Origin: DASVFB01 sp963766345 | GTDB lineage: Bacteria; Actinomycetota; Thermoleophilia; Gaiellales; Gaiellaceae | Assembly (NCBI GenBank): GCA_963766345.1 | Contig: CAVXZL010000012.1 | Coordinates: 930,001 to 994,000, forward strand | Length of the DNA: 64,000 nucleotides | Direction: 5' to 3' | Shown here: in pieces, positions 16,188 to 27,300 of the stretch | Layout of the letters: each line of letters starts with the position of its first letter | Numbering within the stretch: the stretch's first letter is position 1 | Made by a program: the position numbers and the translations under genes | The notes under the pieces: model-generated | Seen by the model: only the letters and a program-made list of their open reading frames with translations | The model's database searches: none | What the model was told of the DNA's origin: nothing

Positions 16188-16882
16188 CCTCGCTCGACCG
16201 GCAGTTCGGGGCGCTGCTCCCACTCCGACCACGAGCCGGGATAGAGCCGGCCCTCGCGGCCCGCGAGCGCGAGCCGGTGCAGCGTCACGCATGACGTGAC
16301 GCCCGAGCCGCAGTAGGCGACGAGGTCACCGTCGGGGAGCTCGGGCAGCGGCTCGTTCCAGGGCGCGTTCAGCGCGCCGGGGATGCGACCCGGCACCTGG
16401 TCGATCGGATTCGGCTCGCCGCGCCAGCGTGAAGCGACGCGCGAGTCGACGACCACGAGACGCTCGAGATTCGAAGCCAGCTCGTCGACGTCGATCGTGT
16501 CGCCTGTCCGCTCCCGCGGCACGAACTCCGCCGGCGCGACTTCCTCGTCACCGCTGCTCAACGGCCCGTGCCACCCGTCGAAGTCGATCACCGCACACGC
16601 GTCGTGGCCGAAGTGGCAGAGCAGCCACCACAGCCGCTCCGCGCCGCCGAGCCTCCCGTACGCGACGACGAAGACGCCGTCGCCGATGCCCGCACGGGAC
16701 GCCGCGGCGGCGAACGCGTCGGCGGTCGGCAGCGGATGCCGACCGTGTGGCCCCGGGTCTGCAGCGAGGTCACGGTCGACGTCGAGGAACGCCGCGCCCG
16801 GAATGTGCCCCTCGAGGTACATCCGCCGACCCGCTCCGGCGTCGGTGAGATCCCAGCGGCAGTCGACAAAGCGGTAGTTCAC
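16184..16882 (-). CDS. sseA: Sulfurtransferase (tandem rhodanese domains)
   Basis: Two-domain rhodanese of thiosulfate/3-mercaptopyruvate sulfurtransferase type, 232 residues from the chosen GTG. The N-terminal inactive domain carries VDCRWDL and HIPGAAFLDVD. The C-terminal domain carries VVDSR, GRIPGALN and the active-site loop AYCGSGVTSC, whose Cys carries the sulfur. The CGSGVTS loop favours 3-mercaptopyruvate over thiosulfate in studied homologues. A TTG at 16903 would add seven residues (MRGIDSS). I prefer GTG 16882 because it starts close to the conserved domain. It is divergent from the gltB leader, whose -35 box is 27 bases from this start. Confidence 0.87.
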   Translation of the reverse strand: MNYRFVDCRWDLTDAGAGRRMYLEGHIPGAAFLDVDRDLAADPGPHGRHPLPTADAFAAAASRAGIGDGVFVVAYGRLGGAERLWWLLCHFGHDACAVIDFDGWHGPLSSGDEEVAPAEFVPRERTGDTIDVDELASNLERLVVVDSRVASRWRGEPNPIDQVPGRIPGALNAPWNEPLPELPDGDLVAYCGSGVTSCVTLHRLALAGREGRLYPGSWSEWEQRPELPVERG

Positions 16883-16908
16883 AGACGAATCAATACCGCG
16901 CAAGCCAC

Positions 16909-17100
16909 TTGATGCCGTCCGCGGACTCCCCTAAAGTGCGGTGCTCGATGCGCGCCCCGGCCTCGATTTCGATTATCCGGTTTACGGTCGCGCGCGTCCT
17001 TACGCGCTAGCCGGCGTTCACCCTCCCGCCCCCGCCGGCTAGGAAAAACGACACACCGGCGGGAGATTCGTCCTCTTCATCGACCCCGGAGGCCCCGAGG
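16909..17100 (+). promoter_or_regulatory. gltB promoter and structured leader
   Basis: The promoter is TTGATG (16909-16914), a 17-base spacer, then TAAAGT (16932-16937), predicting a start of transcription near 16945. The leader of about 156 bases holds a 20-codon ORF. Segment A (CTAGCCGGC, 17007-17015) can pair with B (GCCGGCTAG, 17034-17042). B also overlaps CCCGCCGG (17031-17038), which pairs with C (CCGGCGGG, 17056-17063). A:B and B:C exclude each other. No U-tract follows. GGAGG at 17088-17092 is the ribosome site for gltB. Confidence 0.55.
16948..17010 (+). CDS. Candidate 20-codon leader peptide upstream of gltB
   Basis: A short ORF, ATG to TAG, encoding MRAPASISIIRFTVARVLTR. It begins about 3 bases after the predicted transcription start, and its stop codon lies within the first arm of the leader hairpin, so ribosome position could decide which hairpin forms. 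It has no run of Gln or Glu codons that would make classic amino-acid attenuation obvious. It might simply be a chance ORF. Confidence 0.35.
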   Translation: MRAPASISIIRFTVARVLTR

Positions 17101-21301
<4,201 letters not shown>

Positions 21302-21323
21302 CGCCGCGGCCGTCCCGTCCTGT

Positions 21324-22727
21324 TCATCTCGTCGGCTCGGGTAACGGCGCCATCGCATGCGCCGGCACCGGATGCCGGTGCGCGTGCGCGAGGCCGAGGT
21401 GGCCGTGCGACTCGGTTCCGTACCCACCCGGAACCGGGATGTAGAACTCGGGGTAGCCCCACATGCCGTGCTCGCTCACGTCGAGGCCGGCGGTCTCGAC
21501 CTCCGGCTCGGTGCGGATGCCGATCGTCTTGTGGAAGACCCAGAGCACGGCGAACGACGCGCTGAACGTGAACGCACCGACGGCGACCAGGCCGAGCGCC
21601 TGCACGCCGAGCTGGTGGAAGCCCCCGCCGTAAAAGAGTCCGCCCCGGCCGGTTTCGAGCTTCGTCGCGAGGCTGGGCACGGCGAGGAAGCCGAGCGACA
21701 GCGTTCCCCAGACGCCGGACATCCCGTGCGCTGCAACCGCTCCGACGGGATCGTCGATGCCGATGCGCTCGACGAGCAACACGCCGACGACCACGATCGC
21801 GCCGGACACGAGCCCGATCACGATCGCCGCCCACGGCGCGACGAACGCACACGCTGCGGTGATCGCCACGAGCGCCGCGATCGCGCCGTTCAGCATCATC
21901 GAGAGGTCCGGCTTCTTGATCACGAGCCACGAAGTGATCACGGCGCCGAGCACGCCCGCGGCCGCCGCGAGGTTCGTGTTCAGCGCGACGTACGCGAAGA
22001 AGCCGACGCCGCCGAAGTCGACGCCGAGCGTCGAGCCGGGGTTGAAGCCGAACCAGCCGAACCAGAGGATGATCACGCCGAGCGTCGTGTACGCCATGTT
22101 GTGCCCGGGAATGGCGTTCGGCTTCCCGTCGCGGTCGAACTTGCCGATGCGCGGGCCGAGGATCAACGCGCCCGCGAGCCCGGCGAGCGCGCCCTGGTAG
22201 TGCACGACGGTCGAGCCCGCAAAGTCCTGCATCCCCTTCGCGAACAGCCAGCCGTCGGGGCTCCAGATCCAGTGCGAGACGAACGAGTAGATCAGCGTGA
22301 AGACGATCCCGAACGCGAAGTACACCCAGAGCCGCGTTCGCTCGGCCATCGCGCCCCAGACGATCGCGAGGGAGACGGCGCAGAAGACGACCTCGAACAG
22401 GTAGCCGGCGGCGCCCGGGATCTCTGCGAACCAGCTGAACGGCGCGGTGCCGACCGCGAGCAGCGAGTCGACCGAGGGCACGAAGCCGGAGCCGCCGACG
22501 AGACCGTTGCCGCCGTCGCCGAACGCCATGCCGAAGCCGACGAGGTAGTAGACGATCGACGCGAGCGCGAAGATGAGCACGTTCTTCGCCGCGACATGGC
22601 CGACGTTCTTCATGCGTGTGAGCCCCGCCTCGAGAAACGCGAAGCCTGCCTGCATGAACATGACGAGCACCGCGGCGAAAACGACCCATGTCGTGCTCGC
22701 CGCGATTGCGAGCTCGTGTCTCGTCAT
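21324..22727 (-). CDS. amt: Ammonium transporter (Amt)
   Basis: Amt/MEP/Rh channel of 467 residues with about eleven membrane helices that conducts ammonium across the cytoplasmic membrane. Signatures include NVGHVAAKNVL, the conserved DFAGSTVVHY with the first pore His, and AAHGMSGVWGTL with the second. The C-terminal cytoplasmic tail is long and ends in a His-rich stretch (SHGHLGLAHAHRHPVPAHAM) that is unusual and could bind metal. The ATG overlaps the PII stop as ATGA. The PII protein made just upstream is expected to plug the channel when nitrogen is ample. The gene converges with gltB, 22 bases away. Confidence 0.95.
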   Translation of the reverse strand: MTRHELAIAASTTWVVFAAVLVMFMQAGFAFLEAGLTRMKNVGHVAAKNVLIFALASIVYYLVGFGMAFGDGGNGLVGGSGFVPSVDSLLAVGTAPFSWFAEIPGAAGYLFEVVFCAVSLAIVWGAMAERTRLWVYFAFGIVFTLIYSFVSHWIWSPDGWLFAKGMQDFAGSTVVHYQGALAGLAGALILGPRIGKFDRDGKPNAIPGHNMAYTTLGVIILWFGWFGFNPGSTLGVDFGGVGFFAYVALNTNLAAAAGVLGAVITSWLVIKKPDLSMMLNGAIAALVAITAACAFVAPWAAIVIGLVSGAIVVVGVLLVERIGIDDPVGAVAAHGMSGVWGTLSLGFLAVPSLATKLETGRGGLFYGGGFHQLGVQALGLVAVGAFTFSASFAVLWVFHKTIGIRTEPEVETAGLDVSEHGMWGYPEFYIPVPGGYGTESHGHLGLAHAHRHPVPAHAMAPLPEPTR

Positions 22728-23074
22728 CCGACCTCCACCTCCTCCAGGGGCATCCCGGTCCGGTTGTGCATGACGTGGCCGACGTGCGTCGTCCAGACGA
22801 GCCCGTCGCCGGACTCGTAGCCGCTGCGCGCGGCGTCCGTGATCGCCGCGACGACGGCGTCGACGAGCCGGTCCTCGACGACGAAGATCAGCAGCGCCTT
22901 CGGCAGGAAGCGCGACTCGAAGATGCGCCCCCGGTACTCGTGCGTGATTCCGCGCTGCCGGCCGTGGCCGACCGCCTCGATCACCGTCACGCCGACGTGC
23001 CCGGTCGCGTCCTCGACCGCGTCGATCACCGTCTCGACGCGCTCGCGGATGACGACGGCCTCCACCTTGGTCAC
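22724..23074 (-). CDS. glnK: Nitrogen regulatory PII protein
   Basis: Trimeric PII signal protein, 116 residues, reporting 2-oxoglutarate, ATP/ADP and nitrogen status. The start (VTKVEAVVIRERVETVIDAV) and T-loop region (GHGRQRGITHEYRGRIFESRFLPK) are recognisable, with Tyr at the uridylylation/adenylylation position in HEYRG. The C-terminal SGDGLVW matches the GDGKIFV element, but the following tail diverges. Coupling to amt marks it as GlnK-like. It begins at GTG 23074, overlapping the acetyltransferase stop (GTGA). The T-loop is shorter and less typical than in E. coli, so its partner range may differ. Confidence 0.9.
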   Translation of the reverse strand: MTKVEAVVIRERVETVIDAVEDATGHVGVTVIEAVGHGRQRGITHEYRGRIFESRFLPKALLIFVVEDRLVDAVVAAITDAARSGYESGDGLVWTTHVGHVMHNRTGMPLEEVEVG

Positions 23075-23571
23075 TCGATCACCTCGCTTCGTCGTTCCAT
23101 CAGGACGGTGTCGCGCCAGAGACCGTCGCGCTTGGCGATCCGCTTGCGGACGCCGACGATTCGGAAGCCGACGCGGTGGTGCAGCGTGAGAGACGCTTCG
23201 TTCTCGGGGAAGATCGCCGTCTGCAGCGTCCAGAACCCGGCGTGCTCGCTCTTCGCGATGAGCGCCTCCATCAGAGCCTTGCCGACGCCCTTCCCACGCG
23301 CGTCGCGCGCGATGTAGACGCTCGTCTCGCCGACGCCGCGGTACGCCCAACGCGTGGAGACGCGTGCCAACGCGGCCCAGCCGAGGACGCGCTCGTCGAT
23401 CTCCGCGACGACCCGCAAAGGATGCGCCTCGTGCCACGCGTCCCACTGCGGCACCTCCGTCTCGAAGGTCGCCATGCCGCCGCGCATCCCGTCGCGGTAG
23501 ATCGCCGCGACCTCCGCCCAGTCGTCCGGGCGGAGGTCGCGGATCAGCAGCTCGAGGGCCGTGGCTAGCAA
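23071..23571 (-). CDS. GNAT acetyltransferase, phosphinothricin-acetyltransferase-like
   Basis: GNAT enzyme of 166 residues between glnA and the PII gene. Motifs include IRDLRPDDWAEVAAIYRDGM and GMATFETEVP near the N-terminus, the acetyl-CoA loop RGKGVGKAL, and the C-terminal ENEASLTLHHRVGFRIVG. These are characteristic of the PAT/Bar and methionine-sulfoximine acetyltransferase group. Those substrates are glutamine-synthetase inhibitors, so a place next to glnA is suggestive. The only upstream start in frame is TTG 23571, which overlaps the end of glnA. Translation is probably coupled to glnA. Substrate is inferred from family and context only. Confidence 0.83.
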   Translation of the reverse strand: MLATALELLIRDLRPDDWAEVAAIYRDGMRGGMATFETEVPQWDAWHEAHPLRVVAEIDERVLGWAALARVSTRWAYRGVGETSVYIARDARGKGVGKALMEALIAKSEHAGFWTLQTAIFPENEASLTLHHRVGFRIVGVRKRIAKRDGLWRDTVLMERRSEVIE

Positions 23572-25001
23572 TCGAAGTAGAGCCCGAACTCGGCGGGATG
23601 AGGGCGAAGCCGGACGGCGTCGACCTCCACCTCGCGCTTGTAGTCGATCCACGTGCGGATCAACTCCTCGCTGAACACGCCGTTGCGCGTCAGGAACTCG
23701 TGGTCGCCCTCGAGGGCGTCGAGCGCCTCGTCGAGCGAGCCGGGCACCTGCGGCACGTCCGCGTGCGATTCCTCGAAGAGGTCGTAGTCGGCGGGCGCGC
23801 CGGCGTCGAGGCCGCGCTCGATCCCGTCGAGCCCCGCCATCAGCATCGCCGAGAAGGCGAGATACGGGTTCGCCGCCGCGTCGGGGCAGCGGAACTCGAC
23901 GCGCTTCGCCTTCGGCGAGTCGGAGTACATCGGAATGCGGATGCACGCGGAGCGGTTGCGCTGGGAGTAGACGAGGTTGACCGGCGCCTCGAAGCCCGGC
24001 ACGAGCCGGCGGTACGAGTTCGTCGTCGGCGCGCAGAACGCGAGCAGCGCGGGTGCATGTGCGAGGAGCCCGGCTATGTATCCGCGTGCCAGCTGTGACA
24101 GCCCTGCGTAGCCCGACTTGTCGGACATGAGCGGCGTGCCCTCCATCCAGAGGGACTGGTGCGTGTGCATGCCGGAGCCGTTGTCGCCGTAGACCGGCTT
24201 CGGCATGAACGTCACGGTCTTGCCGGCCGCGCGCGCGACGTTCTTGACGACGTACTTGTAGATCATCACCTGGTCCGCCATCCGCGTGAGCGTCTGGTAG
24301 CGGAGGTCGATCTCGCACTGGCCGCCCGACGCGACCTCGTGGTGGTGGAACTCGCACGGGATGCCGAGCCGCTCGAGCGTGAGCACCATCTGCGTGCGCA
24401 GGTCGTGCAGCGTGTCGTGCGGCGCCGGCGGGAAGTAGCCCTCCTTCTCGCGGATCGTGTAGCCGCCGCCCGGCTTGCCGGAGTTCCAGTGGCCCTCGGG
24501 CGAGTCGACGAAGTAGTGCGACCGGTTCGGCCCGAGCTCGTACGAGACCTCGTCGAAGACGAAGAACTCGCACTCCGGTCCGAAGTACGCGGTGTCGGCG
24601 ATGCCGCTGCCGCGCAGGTACGCCTCGGCCTTGCGGGCGACCCAGCGCGGATCCTTCGCGTACGGCTCGCGGGTGAGCGGGTCGGCGATCTCGCAGATCA
24701 GCGACAGCGTCGGCACCTCGGTCGCGGGGTCGAGGATCGCGCTCGACGCCTCGGGGATGAGCAGCATGTCGCTCTCGGAGATTCCCTGCCACCCACGGAT
24801 CGACGAGCCGTCGAAGCCGAGGCCGTCCTCGAACGCGGACTCGTCGAAGCCGCCGATGGGCAGCGAGACGTGCTGCCACGTCCCGAGCAGGTCGCAGAAC
24901 TTCAGGTCGACCATGGCGGCGCGCGTCTCCTGCGCCCACGTGAGTGCCTCGTGCCCGGCCGCAGCCTGCCCGATGTAGTGCCTCGTCTCCAGCTCCGACA
25001 T
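23565..25001 (-). CDS. glnA: Glutamine synthetase type I
   Basis: Makes glutamine from glutamate, ammonia and ATP, 478 residues. It shows the beta-grasp GFDGSSIRGW, the catalytic NGSGMHTHQS loop, the ATP-site region RLVPGFEAPVNLVYSQRNRSA and the C-terminus RPHPAEFGLYFDC typical of GSI-beta enzymes. The adenylylation loop reads PADYDLFEES, where related enzymes have DKDLYELPPEE. The modified Tyr is replaced by Phe, so GlnE-type control may be lost. ATG 25001 is preceded by AAGGAG and, 29 bases upstream, by an intrinsic terminator. Neighbours are PII, amt and a PAT-like acetyltransferase, so this is probably the main ammonia-assimilating enzyme. Confidence 0.95.
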   Translation of the reverse strand: MSELETRHYIGQAAAGHEALTWAQETRAAMVDLKFCDLLGTWQHVSLPIGGFDESAFEDGLGFDGSSIRGWQGISESDMLLIPEASSAILDPATEVPTLSLICEIADPLTREPYAKDPRWVARKAEAYLRGSGIADTAYFGPECEFFVFDEVSYELGPNRSHYFVDSPEGHWNSGKPGGGYTIREKEGYFPPAPHDTLHDLRTQMVLTLERLGIPCEFHHHEVASGGQCEIDLRYQTLTRMADQVMIYKYVVKNVARAAGKTVTFMPKPVYGDNGSGMHTHQSLWMEGTPLMSDKSGYAGLSQLARGYIAGLLAHAPALLAFCAPTTNSYRRLVPGFEAPVNLVYSQRNRSACIRIPMYSDSPKAKRVEFRCPDAAANPYLAFSAMLMAGLDGIERGLDAGAPADYDLFEESHADVPQVPGSLDEALDALEGDHEFLTRNGVFSEELIRTWIDYKREVEVDAVRLRPHPAEFGLYFDC

Positions 25002-25138
25002 CTCGCTCCTTTCTTCGCGTTGGACCAACAAAAAAGCCCCACGACTCCCTTGGAGTCGTGAGGCGCCATTGCCTCCGCGGGCGCCTTCGGCGGCGCCTAC
25101 GTGGGTCGCACCTTAGCGGAGGAACCCGACGATGTCGA
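25002..25138 (-). promoter_or_regulatory. glnA promoter and attenuator-like leader
   Basis: On the minus strand TCGACA (25138-25133), a 17-base spacer and TAAGGT (25115-25110) form a promoter inside the 3' end of the upstream gene, predicting a start near 25102. The leader of about 100 bases has three copies of the self-complementary GGCGCC (25097-25092, 25085-25080, 25067-25062). GAGGC (25075-25071) can pair with GCCUC (25064-25060), which is also the base of the terminator stem. Terminator and anti-terminator pairings therefore compete. I cannot match it to a named riboswitch. Confidence 0.6.
25030..25064 (-). terminator. Intrinsic terminator in the glnA leader
   Basis: A 13-base-pair stem (arms 25064-25052 and 25048-25036, one G.U pair) with a 3-base loop is followed by six U residues (25035-25030). 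It stands only 29 bases before the glnA ATG, too close for a separate promoter with a leader to fit in between. Confidence 0.8.
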
Positions 25139-25657
25139 CCGGGGCTCGTCGAGCCAGCCCGCGCGCGCGAGCACCTCGAGCGCGACGGCTCGCACCGGAC
25201 GATCTCCGTCGACGGCGAAGTCGAAGAGATCGTGTGCCGAGGCGTTGTGCACGATCTCCTCCGCACGCCGGACGTGCCAGTCCAGTGCGCTTCCGACCTC
25301 ACGGCCTGCGAGCCGCTCCGCGACCGTGGCGAGCGGTACGTCGAGCCATGCGACCTGGATGCGTGCGCCGGGCACCGCTGACTTCACGAGCTGAAGGTGG
25401 CGTGGGCGCTCGATCACGCGCGGCAGCAGGAGCCGCTCGAGCCCGGCCTCGGCATAGACCGGCGCGACAGCCGCGAGCGCAGCCTCGGCGACGCGCGTGC
25501 CCTGCGGGTCGTCCTCCGGCTTCGGGTGGAAGTACGCCAGCTCCGCGTCGACCATCGCAGCGGGGCATCCGTGCTCTTCGAGCAGCTCCAGACACTCGAA
25601 GCCGACGGATGTCTTTCCGGCTCCGCACGGCCCGGTGATCACGAGGACCTCGCGCAC
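25097..25657 (-). CDS. P-loop kinase-like ATPase of unknown substrate
   Basis: A 186-residue small P-loop protein. The Walker A motif GPCGAGKTS begins at about residue 9, and the overall layout (VDAELAYFHPKPED, then IERPRHLQLV, VAWLDVPLATVAERLAGRE) resembles the adenylylsulfate/nucleotide/shikimate kinase-like group. LDVPLATVAERL looks like the lid region and RAEEIVHNASAHDLFDF the C-terminal part. The substrate cannot be told. The last residues (SSGSSAKVRPT) are encoded by the same bases as the predicted glnA promoter. The GTG start is 7 bases after the stop of nothing upstream on this strand; the next genes upstream (25664-26322) run the same way with a 6-base gap. Confidence 0.75.
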   Translation of the reverse strand: MREVLVITGPCGAGKTSVGFECLELLEEHGCPAAMVDAELAYFHPKPEDDPQGTRVAEAALAAVAPVYAEAGLERLLLPRVIERPRHLQLVKSAVPGARIQVAWLDVPLATVAERLAGREVGSALDWHVRRAEEIVHNASAHDLFDFAVDGDRPVRAVALEVLARAGWLDEPRSTSSGSSAKVRPT

Positions 25658-25663
25658 CGGAAG

Positions 25664-25984
25664 CTAGGCCAGCTTCTCCGCGGCCTCCGCTGCCTCGGGG
25701 TCGGTCTTCTCGACGACGAAATAGCCTTCGTGCCGCTCGACGGTGCGCTCGATCTCGGGCAGCTCGTGACCCGGCACGACGGCGAAGCGCCGATCGTTGC
25801 TGCGTAGCGCCGCGTACGCCCCGTTCGTGATGGCGAACCGCTCGATGCACTCACCGTCGCCGCACTCGCAGACGATCTCGAAGGATCGCGTCTCGCCGAG
25901 TTGCTCCTGGAGGTCCTCGATCCGCTCGTTCACCTCGCGGAACAGCGCCTCGTTGACGCCGACTCTCTCGCCTCGGTCGGTCAC
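25664..25984 (-). CDS. Small CxC-x4-C protein, downstream paralogue
   Basis: A 106-residue actinobacterial-type protein of unknown function. An N-terminal helix with heptad character (NEALFREVNERIEDL) is followed by a Cys motif CECGDGECIERF, likely a metal site, then AYAALRSNDRRFAVVPGHELPEIERTVERHEGYFVVEK. It is clearly a paralogue of the product of 25981-26322, sharing the helix, the Cys spacing and the H-G-Y-x-V-x-EK end. The GTG start overlaps the upstream stop as GTGA. The P-loop gene follows 6 bases downstream, so the three genes probably form one unit. Role unknown. Confidence 0.7.
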   Translation of the reverse strand: MTDRGERVGVNEALFREVNERIEDLQEQLGETRSFEIVCECGDGECIERFAITNGAYAALRSNDRRFAVVPGHELPEIERTVERHEGYFVVEKTDPEAAEAAEKLA

Positions 25985-26322
25985 GTTCTTGGATTCTCCT
26001 CCTCGGCGATGCGGCCGGCAGCGCCGCGCTTCTCGATAACGGCGTAGCCGTCGTGGTCCTGGATGACCTGCCCGCTCTCGCGGTCGTGGTCGACGGCCAC
26101 GACGAACCAGTTCGCCCTCGATCTGACGCGCTCGTACTCGGCGTGCGACAGCCGGAGCAGCTCGGTGCACTCGGGGTCGCTGCATTCGCAGAGGAACGGC
26201 GTCCTGCCGTCGGCGTCGAGCTCCGTCCGCTTGTCGCTCAGCCTCTCGTTCGCCTCGCGGAATGCCACCTCGTTCCGTGCAGCGCGCTCTTCGCTCTGCG
26301 TGACCTGCTCGCCCTGTCCCAC
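25981..26322 (-). CDS. Small CxC-x4-C protein, upstream paralogue
   Basis: A 113-residue protein with the helix NEVAFREANERLSD, the Cys cluster LCECSDPECTELLRL and the end DHDGYAVIEKRG. It shares these elements with its downstream neighbour at 25664-25984. The three cysteines in CxCx4C plus a nearby His or acidic residue could hold zinc, but no enzymatic motif is seen. I chose the GTG at 26322 because it is the last start before the conserved helix and leaves a 174-base divergent region to the ABC operon. Function unknown; possibly a pair acting as a heterodimer. Confidence 0.7.
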   Translation of the reverse strand: MGQGEQVTQSEERAARNEVAFREANERLSDKRTELDADGRTPFLCECSDPECTELLRLSHAEYERVRSRANWFVVAVDHDRESGQVIQDHDGYAVIEKRGAAGRIAEEENPRT

Positions 26323-26361
26323 CGCGGAAGAATCTTCGCATTTGCGCTCGAAACAAAACAC

Positions 26362-26496
26362 TTGCCAACCCGCGGTGCCAATCGCTATCGTCGGTCGGCG
26401 ATGTTGCTCCTCGGCTGACTCGGGTTCCCTCGCGCGCCGCCTGTCCCTTCGGCGGTGCGCCGTCGACCTGTCCCGTCGCTGAGTCTGGAGCAGCTG
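26362..26496 (+). promoter_or_regulatory. Promoter and leader of the ABC-GNAT-MFS operon
   Basis: TTGCCA (26362-26367), an 18-base spacer and TATCGT (26386-26391) predict a start near 26399. A five-codon ORF (MLLLG, 26401-26418) begins 2 bases later. A 10-base-pair hairpin (26432-26441 with 26451-26460, one G.U pair) stands before the ribosome site GGAG at 26487-26490. No U-tract follows the hairpin. Confidence 0.5.
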
Positions 26497-27300
26497 ATGT
26501 ACGCCGTTGAAGTTCACAATTTGCGCAAGGAGTTCGTCCGCAGGGAGAAGGGCGTCCGGACGCGGCGTCGCGTCGCGATCAAGGACGTCTCCTTCACGAT
26601 CGACCGGGGCGAATGCGTCGCGATCCTCGGTCAGAACGGCTCGGGCAAGTCGACGCTCGTCCGGCTCCTGTCGACGCTCCTCCTGCACGAAGGCGGCGAG
26701 GCTCGCGTCTTCGGGCACGACGCGTTCAAGGAGACCCGCGCCGTGCGCCGGCTCGTGAACCGGGTCTCGGTCGAGGCGAGCTTCTTCAAGAAGATGTCCG
26801 CCGAGGAGAACCTCGCTTACGCGGCACGGTTCTACGGCATGACGCCGCGCAGCACGAAGAGCGAGATCCCCCGGATCCTCGAGCGCGTCGGCTTCCCGGC
26901 GGAGCGGCGGAACGAGGCGATGGAGCACCTGTCACGCGGGATGCAGCAGAAAGTGGCGCTCGCGCGTGCTCTGCTGACCTCGCCGGTGCTGCTCCTGCTC
27001 GACGAGCCGACGACGGGTCTCGATCCGCGCTCGAAGCTCGAGGTGCAGGACTTCATCCGAGAGATGCGCGCGCTGCATGACGCGACGATCCTGCTCTGCA
27101 CGCACGACATGGCCGAGGCCGAGAGCCTCGCCGACCGCGTCGGTCTGCTCGACCGCGGCGAATTGCTGTTCCTCGAGCCGGTCGAGGACGTGAAGGCCCG
27201 GTTCGGCGTCGAGACGCTCGAGGAGGCGTTCTTCGCCGCGACCGGCCGCAGCTTCGAAGAGGAAACGGAAGACGACAAGGACCGGGAGGTGTTCGCGTAA
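26497..27300 (+). CDS. ABC transporter ATP-binding protein
   Basis: ATPase of an ABC-2 type exporter, 267 residues. Walker A GQNGSGKST, Q-loop region, the signature LSRGMQQKVALARAL (LSRGM in place of LSGGQ), Walker B LLLLDEPTTGLD and the switch His in LCTHDMAE are all present. Start ATG 26497 has GGAG six bases upstream; a longer in-frame reading begins before the ribosome site and is less likely. The stop TAA shares one base with the permease ATG. It belongs to the multidrug/drug-resistance subgroup (CcmA/DrrA-like), and it heads an operon that also encodes acetyltransferases and an MFS exporter. Confidence 0.92.
   Translation: MYAVEVHNLRKEFVRREKGVRTRRRVAIKDVSFTIDRGECVAILGQNGSGKSTLVRLLSTLLLHEGGEARVFGHDAFKETRAVRRLVNRVSVEASFFKKMSAEENLAYAARFYGMTPRSTKSEIPRILERVGFPAERRNEAMEHLSRGMQQKVALARALLTSPVLLLLDEPTTGLDPRSKLEVQDFIREMRALHDATILLCTHDMAEAESLADRVGLLDRGELLFLEPVEDVKARFGVETLEEAFFAATGRSFEEETEDDKDREVFA

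Noticed and set aside
25036..25100. Glycine-riboswitch likeness of the glnA leader (GCCGAAGG and GGCAA elements)
   Set aside because: The GGAGAG and CUCUCAGG core parts are missing and the spacing is wrong, so the match is too small to claim.
25001..25138. T-box on glnA
   Set aside because: No AGGGUGGNACCGCG-like T-box sequence and no specifier stem is visible.
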